In this document: one piece after another, positions 46,017 to 56,577 of the stretch | How positions within the stretch are numbered: the stretch's first letter is position 1 | How the letters are laid out: each line of letters starts with the position of its first letter | NCBI RefSeq assembly: GCF_013155385.1 | Contig: NZ_JABJUQ010000007.1 | Span: forward strand, 1,098,001-1,162,000 | Source of the DNA: Bacillus sp. WMMC1349 | GTDB taxonomy: Bacteria > Bacillota > Bacilli > Bacillales > Bacillaceae | DNA length: 64,000 nt | Direction of reading: 5' to 3' | The notes under the pieces: generated by a model | Told to the model about the DNA's origin: nothing | The model's input: the letters and a program-made list of their open reading frames with translations, nothing else | Database searches by the model: none | Position numbers and translations under genes: made by a program

Positions 46017-46050
46017 AAAAACCACCTTCTTTTTCCAGAAGGTGGTTTTG
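46017..46050. terminator. Bidirectional terminator between kimA and trpS
   Basis: ACCACCTTCT (46021-46030) pairs with AGAAGGTGGT (46037-46046), flanked by A4 and T4. Confidence 0.8.
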
Positions 46051-46051
46051 T

Positions 46052-47059
<1,008 letters not shown>

Positions 47060-47065
47060 TCAATT

Positions 47066-47313
47066 CAAAATAAAAAGGTTCACCCTGCCCTTAAAAAAAG
47101 GGACGAATGAACCGCGGTACCACCCTAATTATTTCACTATAGGAAAATGAAATCACTTGGCCGTTGTTAACGAAGTCTTCTCCGGCTGTGACTACTGAAA
47201 AGGTTCGCCACAGCTGCTCCAAAGCCCATTCCACATTCGCCATTATCCGCTTTCAGCACCGCGGACTCTCTTAAAATGGTGAGAATGTGTACTTTTCTTT
47301 TTCACAGCATTTT
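47066..47313 (-). promoter_or_regulatory. T-box leader of trpS
   Basis: On the minus strand the leader carries AGGGTGGTACCGCGG (47125-47111), the conserved T-box bulge region. The 3' arm of the antiterminator (CGTCCCT) follows. The competing terminator pairs GGTTCA with TGAACC and CCCTT with AAGGG, then ends TTTTTATTTT. Upstream, GAATGGGC in Stem I offers TGG as the Trp specifier codon. Uncharged tRNA-Trp should stabilise the antiterminator and raise trpS expression. Confidence 0.93.
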
Positions 47314-47318
47314 TTATG

Positions 47319-47347
47319 ATTTTATTATATATAAAATTGATATGCAA
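47319..47347 (-). promoter_or_regulatory. Sigma-A promoter of the trpS leader
   Basis: On the minus strand TTGCAT (47347-47342) and TAAAAT (47324-47319) are 17 bases apart. Confidence 0.6.
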
Positions 47348-47557
47348 GTCACTAAAGAAACGCTCCAACCATAAATACTCTGTTCTTGGTTCTTGATAAG
47401 AGATAAAAATTATTATTTTATAAAATGATTTTACTGTAAAAAGTAAACAACTAGTTTAGCGTAGTTATACTTTAAAACGACGAAGAATATTTAAAATATT
47501 GGTAGGAAATCGAACAAGTATAAATTATTAGAATAAAAAAATAATTTAAAATTAATA

Positions 47558-47586
47558 TTGCAATAAATTATTCAATTATTTATAAT
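47558..47586 (+). promoter_or_regulatory. Near-consensus sigma-A promoter of the opp operon
   Basis: TTGCAA (47558-47563) and TATAAT (47581-47586) are 17 bases apart within an otherwise very AT-rich 390-base gap (47348-47739). The transcript start would be near 47593, giving a leader of about 147 bases. Confidence 0.65.
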
Positions 47587-47625
47587 GAATTTGTTCACTC
47601 AAGTCTAAAGGTTCTTTACATAAGA

Positions 47626-47640
47626 AATATTCAGAAAAGA
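47626..47640 (+). promoter_or_regulatory. Possible CodY box in the opp leader
   Basis: AATATTCAGAAAAGA matches the CodY consensus AATTTTCWGAAAATT at 12 of 15 positions and lies about 35 bases downstream of the predicted start. This would fit nutritional repression of peptide import, but a three-mismatch site in AT-rich DNA can occur by chance. Confidence 0.35.
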
Positions 47641-47739
47641 GAAAAGAGAGGAAAAAGTGTGTTAAGTCTATTACTTTTTTATGATAAATCTGAATGTTGA
47701 AAAAGTAAGGAACTAAAAATGAAATAGGGGGGTTTCTTT

Positions 47740-49365
47740 TTGAAAAAACGTTGTTCATTAATTAGTTTATTGCTCCTGTTTACTCTAGTATTAAGTGCTT
47801 GTGGTTTTGGTGGCGGGTCAGACAGCGGTAAAAAAGGTAGCGAAGGGAAAGACACACTGAATATCAATATTAAAACTGAGCCGTTCTCATTGAATCCGGG
47901 GCTTGCAAATGACTCGGTTTCCTCAAATGTTCTTCGTCAAACATTCGAAGGATTAACAACGATTGACAAGGATGGAAAGCCAGTCGAAGCAACAGCCGAA
48001 AAAATTGAAGTCAGCAAAGATAAAAAGACATACACATTTACCATTCGTGATGGTGCGAAATGGTCGAATGGAGATCCTGTCACAGCACAGGACTTTGAAT
48101 ATGCTTGGAAATGGGCGCTTGACCCGAAAAACCAATCACAATATGCTTACCAGCTGTATTATTTAAAAGGCGGAGAAGCAGCCAATAAAGGTAAAGGGAA
48201 AATAGCTGATGTCGGTGTTAAAGCACTTGATGACAAGACTTTAAAAGTTGAACTTGAAAAACCGACACCATACTTTACTGAGCTTACAGCATTCTATACT
48301 TATTTACCTGTTAATAAAAAGGTAGCTGAAAAGAATCCGAAGTGGTACACAGACGCAGGTGAAAACTATGTATCAAACGGACCGTTCAAAATGACGAAAT
48401 GGAAGCACAGCGGTAACATTGTTCTTGAGAAAAATGATCAGTACTGGGATAAAGGTGCTGTAAAATTGAAGAAAATTAACATAGCAATGGTTAATGATGC
48501 AAACACAGGATTGAACATGTATAAAAAAGGTGAGACCGATTATGTTGGCGAACCTCTCGATTCAATTCCGACAGATGCCGTGCCAAGCCTGAAAAATGAA
48601 GGATTGAAAGTTGATCCATTTGCATCGGTCTATATGTACAAATTTAATACCGAAAAAGCACCATTTAACAATGTTAATATTCGCAAAGCATTGACATATG
48701 CGATCAACCGTGAGGCACTTGTTAAAAATGTTACTCAAGCAGATGAGATTCCTGCTACAAAATTTATCCCACCGGTTATCCATGGCTTTGAATCAAAAGA
48801 AGGCTATTTCAAAGATCATGATGTGGACAAGGCAAAAGAGTATTTACAAAAAGGCTTAAAAGAACTAGGTCTGAATAAAGCATCAGAATTGCCAAAAATC
48901 ACACTTTCCTATAATACAGATAATCGCCATCAACAAGTGGCTCAAGCTATACAAGAAATGTGGAATAAAGATTTAGGCGTTAAGGCTGAATTAAGTAATG
49001 AAGAATGGAATGTCTACATTGATAAAGTTCATAGCGGAAACTATCAAATTGCCCGGATGGGCTGGATCGCTGACTTTAACGATGCGATGACTTTCCTTGA
49101 AACATATCGTGATAAAGATGGCGGAAATAATGATACGAACTGGGAGAATGCTAAATATAAAGAACTGCTTACAAAAGCGTCTGTAGAACCTGATGCAGAT
49201 AAACGTATGAAGCTGATGAAAGAAGCAGAAGGTATTCTGATGGATGAACTGCCAATCGCACCGATTTTCTTCTATACTATGCCACATCTACATGATGAAC
49301 ATTTAAAAGGCTACGTTTTACTAGGAACTGGAGAAATCTATTTTAAAACGGCATATTTTGAATAA
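47740..49365 (+). CDS. oppA: Oligopeptide-binding lipoprotein OppA
   Basis: OppA captures oligopeptides, including Phr and other signalling peptides, for import. The 541-residue protein has a signal peptide with lipobox VLSAC (Cys21), then the SBP family 5 domain (INIKTEPFSLNPGLAND, KWSNGDPVTAQDFEYAWKWAL, YVSNGPFKMTKW). The start is TTG behind a G-rich AGGGGGG. First gene of oppA-B-C-D-F (spo0K in B. subtilis), needed for sporulation and competence signalling. A stem-loop follows the gene. Confidence 0.95.
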   Translation: MKKRCSLISLLLLFTLVLSACGFGGGSDSGKKGSEGKDTLNINIKTEPFSLNPGLANDSVSSNVLRQTFEGLTTIDKDGKPVEATAEKIEVSKDKKTYTFTIRDGAKWSNGDPVTAQDFEYAWKWALDPKNQSQYAYQLYYLKGGEAANKGKGKIADVGVKALDDKTLKVELEKPTPYFTELTAFYTYLPVNKKVAEKNPKWYTDAGENYVSNGPFKMTKWKHSGNIVLEKNDQYWDKGAVKLKKINIAMVNDANTGLNMYKKGETDYVGEPLDSIPTDAVPSLKNEGLKVDPFASVYMYKFNTEKAPFNNVNIRKALTYAINREALVKNVTQADEIPATKFIPPVIHGFESKEGYFKDHDVDKAKEYLQKGLKELGLNKASELPKITLSYNTDNRHQQVAQAIQEMWNKDLGVKAELSNEEWNVYIDKVHSGNYQIARMGWIADFNDAMTFLETYRDKDGGNNDTNWENAKYKELLTKASVEPDADKRMKLMKEAEGILMDELPIAPIFFYTMPHLHDEHLKGYVLLGTGEIYFKTAYFE

Positions 49366-49380
49366 AAAACTGCATTAAAA

Positions 49381-49420
49381 GTATATGGGGTCATATGTTT
49401 CCCCCCATATACTTTTCTTT
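49381..49420 (+). terminator. Stem-loop between oppA and oppB (partial terminator)
   Basis: GTATATGGGG (49381-49390) pairs perfectly with CCCCATATAC (49403-49412), followed by TTTTCTTTT. Because oppB-F follow on the same strand, it probably reduces permease expression relative to OppA. Confidence 0.7.
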
Positions 49421-49464
49421 TATCATATGAAGTTCACAAGCTGAATATTCGGAGGTGTATAAGT

Positions 49465-50400
49465 TTGGTTAAATTTTTAGGCCGTCGTTTTGTTTCTATA
49501 TTGCTTTCTCTCTGGGTGATTGTAACAGCTACTTTCTTCCTGATGAGAGGAATACCTGGCGGGCCTTTTTCAGGTGAGAAAAAACTCCCAGCTGAAATTG
49601 AAGCTAGCCTTAATTCTTATTATGGATTAGACCAGCCTTTACCTAAACAATATCTTGATTACTTACTATCTGTTGTCAAGTGGGATCTCGGTCCTTCCTT
49701 TAAATATAAAGGACAAACTGTAAATGATTTAATTGGTTCAGGTTTTCCGATTTCTTTTACCCTTGGCTTAGAAGCGATTTGTCTTGCGCTAGCCTTTGGT
49801 GTTTTATTTGGTGTCATTGCTGCACTCAATCGAAATAAATGGCAGGATTATTCAGCCATGATGCTGGCTGTTGTTGGCATCTCTGTACCGAACTTCATTA
49901 TGGCAGCACTGCTGCAATATGTAATGGCAATGAAACTGGGCGCGTTTCCAGTTGCACAATGGCAGTCATGGGGACATACCGTCTTACCGGCTATTGCCGT
50001 TTCCTTCATGCCTATGGCATTTATCGCCCGCTTGACACGCTCAAGCATGCTTGAAGTACTGAGCAGTGACTATATTCGAACGGCAAAAGCAAAGGGTTTA
50101 AGCACAACTGCTGTTACAGTCAAACATGCAATTCGCAATGCGATTATGCCGGTGATTACATATATGGGACCGATGGCGGCATCAATTTTAACAGGTACAT
50201 TTGTTGTCGAAAAAATCTTCGGTATTCCAGGGCTTGGGATGCATTTTGTCACAAGTATTACAAACCGCGATTATACAGTTATCATGGGTGTTACCGTGTT
50301 TTTTGGGGCCATTTTGTTGCTCTGCGTCCTGATTGTCGATATTTTATACGGTTTAGTCGATCCGCGTATTAAACTGTTTGGCGCTAAGAAAGGGGAGTAA
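49465..50400 (+). CDS. oppB: Oligopeptide ABC transporter permease OppB
   Basis: This 311-residue permease has six helices. The EAA loop reads [24 protein letters not shown] (about 202-225). The start is TTG ten bases after GGAGGTG. It forms the channel with OppC. Five bases separate it from oppC. Confidence 0.94.
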   Translation: MVKFLGRRFVSILLSLWVIVTATFFLMRGIPGGPFSGEKKLPAEIEASLNSYYGLDQPLPKQYLDYLLSVVKWDLGPSFKYKGQTVNDLIGSGFPISFTLGLEAICLALAFGVLFGVIAALNRNKWQDYSAMMLAVVGISVPNFIMAALLQYVMAMKLGAFPVAQWQSWGHTVLPAIAVSFMPMAFIARLTRSSMLEVLSSDYIRTAKAKGLSTTAVTVKHAIRNAIMPVITYMGPMAASILTGTFVVEKIFGIPGLGMHFVTSITNRDYTVIMGVTVFFGAILLLCVLIVDILYGLVDPRIKLFGAKKGE

Positions 50401-50405
50401 ATAAA

Positions 50406-51323
50406 ATGCAACAAATACCTAAAGACATGTTTGAACCTGTCGTTGTTGACCATCATGAAGCGGAAAAGATCACAAAGAAAAACCTTTCATTTTGGCAGGA
50501 CGTGTTTCTTAGATTTAAAGAAAACAAGCTGGCTTTGACCGGACTTATTCTTCTCATTCTTATTGCGTTAATGGCTATCTTTGCACCTATGTTCTCTAGC
50601 CATCATTATGAAGAGACAAACTTAATGAATGCCAATAAACCACCAAGTGCTGATTATTGGTTTGGAACAGATGATTTAGGCAGGGATGTATTTGTTAGAA
50701 CATGGGTTGGAGCACGGATTTCACTGACAATCGGGCTTTCAGCGGCATTGATCGATGTTTTGATCGGTGTGATCTGGGGTGCTGTTTCCGGTATTAGAGG
50801 CGGACGCACAGATGAAATCATGATGAGAATCGCTGACATCTTATGGGCCATTCCTTCATTATTGATGACAATCTTGCTTCTTGTTGTGATGGGGAAAGGA
50901 TTAATCACGATGATTGCCGCGATGGTTATTACGGGATGGATCAATATGGCACGGATTGTTCGTGGACAAGTCCTCCAATTGAAAAATCAAGAATTTGTAT
51001 TGGCTTCCAGAACACTCGGAGCGAAAAACTCACGCATTATTAGAAAACATCTATTGCCAAACATTATGAGTCCAATTTTAGTGACCATGACATTAACCGT
51101 ACCTACAGCTATTTTCTATGAAGCATTTTTAAGTTACCTCGGACTTGGTGTTCCCGCTCCTTTAGCAAGCTGGGGAACGATGGCAACAGAGGGAGTACAA
51201 GGCTTGGAATATTATCCTTGGCGCTTGTTTTTCCCGGCTGCTTTTATCTGTATCACGATGTTTTCATTTAACGTAATTGGTGACGGATTGCGAGATGCTC
51301 TAGATCCGAAGCTGCGTAAATAA
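50406..51323 (+). CDS. oppC: Oligopeptide ABC transporter permease OppC
   Basis: The 305-residue permease has a cytosolic N-terminus (QQIPKDMFEPVVVDHHEAEK, close to B. subtilis OppC), then six helices. GTDDLGRDVFVRTWVGARIS and the EAA loop QEFVLASRTLGAKNSRIIRKHLLPN are visible. The ATG follows AAAGGGGAG at the end of oppB. Confidence 0.94.
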   Translation: MQQIPKDMFEPVVVDHHEAEKITKKNLSFWQDVFLRFKENKLALTGLILLILIALMAIFAPMFSSHHYEETNLMNANKPPSADYWFGTDDLGRDVFVRTWVGARISLTIGLSAALIDVLIGVIWGAVSGIRGGRTDEIMMRIADILWAIPSLLMTILLLVVMGKGLITMIAAMVITGWINMARIVRGQVLQLKNQEFVLASRTLGAKNSRIIRKHLLPNIMSPILVTMTLTVPTAIFYEAFLSYLGLGVPAPLASWGTMATEGVQGLEYYPWRLFFPAAFICITMFSFNVIGDGLRDALDPKLRK

Positions 51324-51337
51324 AGGAGTGAAAAAAG

Positions 51338-52405
51338 ATGACACACTTACTTGAGGTGAAAGATTTAGCCATTTCTTTTAAAACATATGCAGGAGAAGTC
51401 CAGGCAATCCGCGGTGTGAACTTTCACATTGATAAAGGGGAAACACTGGCAATTGTCGGTGAATCGGGATCAGGAAAAAGTGTCACTTCACAAGCAATTA
51501 TGAAGCTGATTCCAATGCCGCCCGGATATTTTAAAAGCGGGCAAATCTTATTTGAAGGACAAGACTTAGTACCGAAAAAAGAAAAAGAGATGCAAGCGAT
51601 TCGCGGTAAAGATATCGGGATGATTTTCCAAGATCCGATGACATCTCTGAACCCGACGATGAAAGTGGGTAAACAAATTACTGAAGTATTGTTTAAACAT
51701 GAAAAGATCTCAAGAGATGATGCACATAAGCGTGCGGTGGAATTACTTCATTTAGTGGGAATTCCGATGCCTGAACGACGTGTCAATCAATATCCCCATG
51801 AATTTAGCGGTGGGATGAGACAACGGGTTGTCATTGCCATGGCATTAGCTGCCAATCCAAAACTATTAATCGCTGATGAGCCGACAACAGCTCTTGATGT
51901 GACAATCCAAGCGCAAATTTTAGAACTAATGAAAGACTTACAGAAAAAGATTGACACATCGATTATTTTTATTACGCATGACCTCGGTGTTGTTGCTAAT
52001 GTCGCAGATCGAGTTGCTGTAATGTATGCCGGACAAATCGTTGAGATTGGAACAGTCGATGAAATTTTTTACAATCCGAAACATCCTTATACATGGGGAC
52101 TATTAGCATCAATGCCAAGTCTTGATGCTGATGGAGATGAGGAATTGATGGCGATTCCTGGTTCACCGCCCGATTTGACAAATCCGCCAAAAGGTGATGC
52201 ATTTGCGTTAAGAAGCCCTTACGCGATGAAAATCGATTTTGAACAAGAACCGCCAATGTTTAAACTATCTGATACCCATTATGTAAAATCATGGCTCTTA
52301 CATCCTGATGCACCAAAAGTTGAACCACCGGCTGCTGTCAAGCACCGGATGCGCGAGTTCAAGGATCACTATGAAAAACCGCTGGAAGTGAAAGAGGGTG
52401 AATGA
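51338..52405 (+). CDS. oppD: Oligopeptide ABC transporter ATP-binding protein OppD
   Basis: The 355-residue ATPase has Walker [11 protein letters not shown]-loop IFQDPMTSLNP, signature [10 protein letters not shown] and Walker [14 protein letters not shown]. In the C-terminal oligopeptide region the usual Cys motif is replaced (DAFALRSPYAMKIDF), unlike AppD, so no Fe-S-type site is expected. The ATG follows AAAGGAGTG. Confidence 0.94.
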   Translation: MTHLLEVKDLAISFKTYAGEVQAIRGVNFHIDKGETLAIVGESGSGKSVTSQAIMKLIPMPPGYFKSGQILFEGQDLVPKKEKEMQAIRGKDIGMIFQDPMTSLNPTMKVGKQITEVLFKHEKISRDDAHKRAVELLHLVGIPMPERRVNQYPHEFSGGMRQRVVIAMALAANPKLLIADEPTTALDVTIQAQILELMKDLQKKIDTSIIFITHDLGVVANVADRVAVMYAGQIVEIGTVDEIFYNPKHPYTWGLLASMPSLDADGDEELMAIPGSPPDLTNPPKGDAFALRSPYAMKIDFEQEPPMFKLSDTHYVKSWLLHPDAPKVEPPAAVKHRMREFKDHYEKPLEVKEGE

Positions 52406-52406
52406 T

Positions 52407-53330
52407 ATGGCAGAAAAACTGCTTGAAATTAAGAATTTAAAACAGCATTTTTCAACGCCAAAAGGAATCGTCAAAGCTGTTGATGGAATTTCCTTTGACA
52501 TTTATAAAGGCGAAACATTAGGTCTTGTTGGAGAATCTGGTTGTGGAAAATCGACAACAGGGCGATCGATCATCCGACTCTATCAAGCAACATCAGGAGA
52601 GGTGTTATTTAAAGGAGAGAATGTTCACGGCAAGAAGTCTGCCAAACATTTACTAGAGTTTAATCGGAAAATGCAGATGATCTTTCAAGATCCCTATGCA
52701 TCGTTAAACCCGCGCATGACCGTAACAGACATTATCGCTGAGGGAATTGACATTCATGGCCTCGCAAACTCGAACAGAGAAAGACTTGAGCGAGTCCATG
52801 AACTATTAACATTAGTCGGCTTAAATAAAGAGCATGCGAATCGTTACCCACACGAATTTTCCGGCGGACAGCGTCAACGGATCGGAATTGCCAGAGCGCT
52901 TGCAGTGAAACCTGAATTCATTATTGCTGATGAACCGATTTCAGCACTTGATGTCTCAATCCAAGCTCAAGTTGTTAATTTAATGAAGGATTTGCAAAAG
53001 GAAAGAGGACTGACCTATTTATTCATTGCACACGATCTATCAATGGTAAAATATATTAGTGATCGGATCGGTGTGATGTATTTTGGCAAGCTTGTCGAAT
53101 TAGCACCAGCTGATGAATTATACGAAAATCCGCTTCATCCATATACACAATCATTGCTTTCTGCCATTCCTCTTCCTGATCCAGATCATGAACGGACCCG
53201 GGTGCGAAAAACGTATGACCCATCCGTTCATCAACTGACAGATGGAGAAAGCATGGAACTTCGCGAAATAAAGCCAGGACACTATGTTATGTGTTCTGAA
53301 AAAGAGTATAAAGAGTATCAGTCAAAATAA
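52407..53330 (+). CDS. oppF: Oligopeptide ABC transporter ATP-binding protein OppF
   Basis: This is the second Opp ATPase, 307 residues. Walker A is GESGCGKST, the Q-loop IFQDPYASLNPRMT, the signature FSGGQRQRIGIA and Walker B FIIADEPISALDV. I choose ATG 52407, one base after the oppD stop, with AGAGGGTGA just upstream. A GTG at 52398 is in frame but poorly placed. It closes the operon. Confidence 0.94.
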   Translation: MAEKLLEIKNLKQHFSTPKGIVKAVDGISFDIYKGETLGLVGESGCGKSTTGRSIIRLYQATSGEVLFKGENVHGKKSAKHLLEFNRKMQMIFQDPYASLNPRMTVTDIIAEGIDIHGLANSNRERLERVHELLTLVGLNKEHANRYPHEFSGGQRQRIGIARALAVKPEFIIADEPISALDVSIQAQVVNLMKDLQKERGLTYLFIAHDLSMVKYISDRIGVMYFGKLVELAPADELYENPLHPYTQSLLSAIPLPDPDHERTRVRKTYDPSVHQLTDGESMELREIKPGHYVMCSEKEYKEYQSK

Positions 53331-53341
53331 GTGTCTCTATG

Positions 53342-53383
53342 GGCTGTCCAGTAAGTCGTTTTGGGCTTTTGGACGCCTTTTTT
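53342..53383 (+). terminator. Terminator after oppF
   Basis: GGCTGTCCA (53342-53350) pairs with TGGACGCC (53370-53377) with a one-base bulge, and six T follow. Confidence 0.7.
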
Positions 53384-53932
53384 ACGTTTAACAAATTTCT
53401 AAGATTCCGTACCGTAAAATGGGCCTTCGTTGTGGTCTCCGTACTTCCCTAAGTCTGAAGAAGTTGACAATAGAGCTCTACCAAAATTATACGAGGGCAC
53501 TCGGTTCAGACGGACACAATATTTCAAAAGTAAAAAAAGAAGCGATTTAGGAGGACAGGGGTGATGTTCAATGAAAGAGAGCTTACGGTTAAGACTTGAG
53601 TAGCTTAATGTTGCTGAAATCAAAATGATACGTGAACATCAAATAGAGCAATCAAATTTATTTAAAAATGCCGTTGTTCATCTCTTTGTATAAAGATCTA
53701 ATTCAAGGTTATCTTTAGGAAAAAAGTGATTGAATTAGCGGAGTAGATTACCATCGATATAGAATTGAATCAAGAAGCAGGGGCTTACCCGCATATCCTT
53801 TCGGGTTGTCTTAAAATGTTGTCGGAACTAGCCACTTATGATTGTCCTACTCATCCCGCTTTTATCATACACAGATGTTATTGAACTCCTTTACTAAGTA
53901 AACAAAAAGAGAAAGGAGGTGTCCTGAAATTA
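53384..53932. other. Gene debris between oppF and the repeat
   Basis: About 550 bases without an intact gene. Protein-like plus-strand segments are interrupted. One reads LSLKKLTIELYQNYTRALGS up to a TAG near 53550. Another starts at ATG 53571 behind AGGAGG (53551-53556, somewhat far) as MKESLRLRLE, hits TAG, and continues LNVAEIKMIREHQIEQSNLF to a stop near 53694. I do not recognise either. This marks the junction where the B. subtilis order (oppF then yjbB/yjbC) is broken. Confidence 0.4.
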
Positions 53933-54088
53933 GTGTGGATGAATAAAAATTGGGGCATTTGCTCGTTTTCCGCGAGCCTCCTCGGAGCTCGTTCCTTGCT
54001 CCTGTGGGGTCTCACCTGTCTCGCGTTTCCGCAGGAGTCACGCAATTTCCCCCCGATCATGTTGATAAAGGACTTTTTAGACGCCCCT
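53933..54088 (-). repeat. Structured Bacillus repeat, longer copy (copy 2)
   Basis: On the minus strand it begins GTCTAAAAAGTCCTTTATCA, as copy 1 does at 42453, then continues through GACTCCTGCGG, CAGGTGAGACCCCACAGGAG, CCGAGGAGGCTCGCGG and CAATTTTTATTCATCCACAC. The GC-rich centre can form nested hairpins. The sequence resembles repeats found widely in Bacillus intergenic DNA and often mistranslated as KKSFINM-type hypothetical proteins; I state this from memory. It abuts the 3' end of the kinase gene. Confidence 0.7.
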
Positions 54089-54109
54089 TCTTTCTTAGAT
54101 GTGCACCCT

Positions 54110-55514
54110 TTATTCTCTCTTCGTTGGAAAAATAACTTTAATTTGAGTACCATGATCAGGTTCACTGTAAATTTCAATATCACCTTCGTGTGCATAAATG
54201 ATCTGTTTGGCAATCGTCATGCCCAATCCGGTTCCTGAAGTGTTTGAAGAGGTATTCGTTCCTCTGTAATAGCGATCAAATAAATGGTCCAATGTTTCTT
54301 TTTCCATGCCGATTCCGTTGTCTTCTATTAAAATAGTGAAAGAAAGAGATTCATTTTGCTGAATACTGACCTTTACCTCTGTCCCTGAAGGATTATGCTT
54401 AATACTGTTGGCGATCAGGTTTTCCAAGGCACGCTTCATGTATTTTTCATCCATATAAAAAGCAATTGTGTCTCGGTCCGTCTGAAATTTAAAATGTTTA
54501 TCTTTTGATTCAGGCAAGTTTTGCAATGTGGATAAAGTTTCTCTTAACAAACCAACTAAGTTTTTTTCTTTTTTTCGAATCGGAAGGGCATCATTTTTTA
54601 AGCGAAAAGTTAGATTGAAATCTTCTATCAATTCTTCCATATATTCTACCCGCCCGGTCATAATGTTTGCGAAGTTTCGTACTTTTTCCTGGTTCCAGTC
54701 ATGTTTTTCAGATGATAACAAAATGGTGTATCCTTTAATCACTGATAATGGCGTCTTTAAGTCATGAGATACACCTGTCATCCACTCTTCCCGCGTTCTT
54801 TCTAGTTTTTTGCTTTTTGTTTTTCTGAAGAATCAATGTAAGTATGCTCATTGCATTCATTAGCTCCTGATACAGCTTATATCCAGGTTTTTTCTTTTTC
54901 TTTGGAATGAAAGAAGAAAATACTGGCTCTTCGTATTTTCCCTTCGAAAGATTTTCGATCCATGAAACGATATAAAGCAAAGGTGCACCAAGCTGTTTGC
55001 CGAAGTAAAGAGCAACAATTATCCCTATTACAATCATTAAAATGATCCACAATTGGTTCGTCCAATAGAAAAACGGATTGTTGGTTTTAAATGGTTCACC
55101 TAAGATCCATGTCAATGTGCGCCTATCTTTCTTAGCGAACCATGTTGAAAGATGGAAGCCTTTTTTAGCAGGATAAACATAATCAGAAACAAGCTCCCCA
55201 GGAATATAATGGCTAGGAATATAGTCTGGCTTGTTGGATGAATAAAGTTCGTTCCCCTCTTCATCAAGAATCTGTAGCCACATATTATATTTCTTCAAAT
55301 GATTGATCGTATTATCTTCAACTAAAATTTTCCCGTCTTTTATAGATGTTTGATGAACTACGTTTGATAAAGAAAGCGGTGAGTGATGTGTCTGTTGATC
55401 ATTTAGAAAAAAAGCAAATAAAAGCATGCTGATGACAAATAAAGCAATACATATGACGGTCAGGAGAATGATTCGAGAGATGAAGTGAAAAGCAATCCTT
55501 TGTTTTAACTTCAC
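54110..55514 (-). pseudogene. Sensor histidine kinase, split by a frameshift
   Basis: Two overlapping frames together make one kinase. The 5' part (55514-54762) encodes an N-terminal helix, an extracellular domain (about 38-145), a second helix (about 151-172) and a linker. The 3' part (54781-54110) encodes VSHDLKTPLSVIKGY (H-box), an N-box ENLIANSIKHNPSG, and ATPase boxes EDNGIGM and GTGLGM. The reading frame changes in an A-rich stretch around 54800-54835; removing one A there would join the halves as KLERTREEWMTGVSHDLKTPL. The GTG start overlaps the regulator stop (GTGA). The membrane design, with two helices and a mid-size sensor, resembles lantibiotic and bacitracin sensor kinases. It could be inactive, a sequencing error or a programmed slip. 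Confidence 0.85.
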
Positions 55515-56233
55515 TGCTTTTCACCAGTTGGGTGATCTTCAAAAATATAACCTAGTCCCCTGACCGTCTTAATCCAATGTGGACGACTCGGGTCTTTTTC
55601 AATTTTTTCTCTAAGTCTGCGCACATGCACCATGACTGTACTGTCGCCGTTATAAAACTCTCCCCAAACATCTCTGTAAATCTTTTGTTTGCTTAAGATT
55701 TGATTAGGGTGGTTGCAAAAATATAATAGAAGCTTAAACTCCTGAGCTGGACACTCGATTCTTATTCCATCAACAACCAGCTTCCCCGATGTTTTGTCAA
55801 TTTGAAAATTCCCAAAATCATGAGACGGTTTGGATGATGAAGGTGTAACATCTTTATATCGTTTTAACTGAGCTTTAACACGGGCTACGACTTCAAGAGG
55901 GTTAAAAGGTTTGGTAATGTAATCATCTCCTCCAAAATTAAAGCCTTGCAGTTTTGCCAAATCAGAGGTTTTAGCTGTAAGAAAGAGGACGGGGATATTT
56001 GTAAATTGACGAAATTGATTGCAAAGAGTGAATCCATCTGTGTCCGGTAGCATCACATCAAGCAGCACAATATCAGGATCCTGTTGTTTTAACAGGTAGA
56101 GTGCTTCTTCTCCATTGTTGGCATTTAAGATATTAGAGAGCCCTTCATTTTCAAATACCACGTTTAATAAATCTAAAATATGCTGGTCATCATCAACGAT
56201 TAACACTTTGTATTGTCCAAAAGAATGATCCAT
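55511..56233 (-). CDS. OmpR-family response regulator
   Basis: This 240-residue regulator has a receiver domain (about 8-122): VLIVDDDQHI, phospho-acceptor Asp in LLDVMLPDTDG, and switch Lys in GGDDYITKPFNP. A winged-helix DNA-binding domain follows (about 140-236; EFKLLLYFCNHPNQILSKQ, VHVRRLREKIEKD, TVRGLGYIFE). ATG 56233 follows CGGAGGT; the upstream frame to 56269 has no site. It is the first gene of the two-component operon and divergent from the ABC exporter, its probable target. Confidence 0.92.
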   Translation of the reverse strand: MDHSFGQYKVLIVDDDQHILDLLNVVFENEGLSNILNANNGEEALYLLKQQDPDIVLLDVMLPDTDGFTLCNQFRQFTNIPVLFLTAKTSDLAKLQGFNFGGDDYITKPFNPLEVVARVKAQLKRYKDVTPSSSKPSHDFGNFQIDKTSGKLVVDGIRIECPAQEFKLLLYFCNHPNQILSKQKIYRDVWGEFYNGDSTVMVHVRRLREKIEKDPSRPHWIKTVRGLGYIFEDHPTGEKQ

Positions 56234-56577
56234 TTTATAACCTCCGTTAATAGACGCTTTCATTTTCACATGAAATTGCAGGCAAAGAAAGTTATACCAG
56301 GTAAATTTAAGTGAAAGTTCAGTTTTCTTAAAATTATGACTTTTTTATAGATGCGCTTGTCCGCGAAAACCATTTACAGAGCTAGAAGAAACTAAGTGGA
56401 TATTGGCTGATAGAGGCGATTCATCTACAATGGCTTCTTAAGTGTATTTGCTAATTTCATCCTTTGATTGGCTTGTGATCCAGCAGAGCAGCTGTTTCGC
56501 TTGTTTAGGTAATCTTCAGGAAGAGTTTAAGGCGCATTAATACAAATGAGTCTATGATGAAGGTGAGGTGAGGAACA
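56234..56577. other. Divergent regulatory region of the two-component system and ABC exporter
   Basis: 344 bases separate the regulator gene and the ABC operon. It must hold both promoters. Short AGT/GAAAGTT-like repeats near 56305-56335 could be regulator sites, but I cannot fix a convincing direct repeat. A plus-strand AAGGTGAGGTGAGG precedes the ABC gene. Confidence 0.35.

Noticed and set aside
53399-53623. 74-codon minus-strand frame after oppF
   Set aside because: No ribosome binding site. It overlaps protein-like debris on the other strand and I recognise no family.
53878-54213. 111-codon minus-strand and 101-codon plus-strand frames at 53.9-54.2 kb
   Set aside because: Both are translations of the structured repeat plus the 3' end of the kinase gene.
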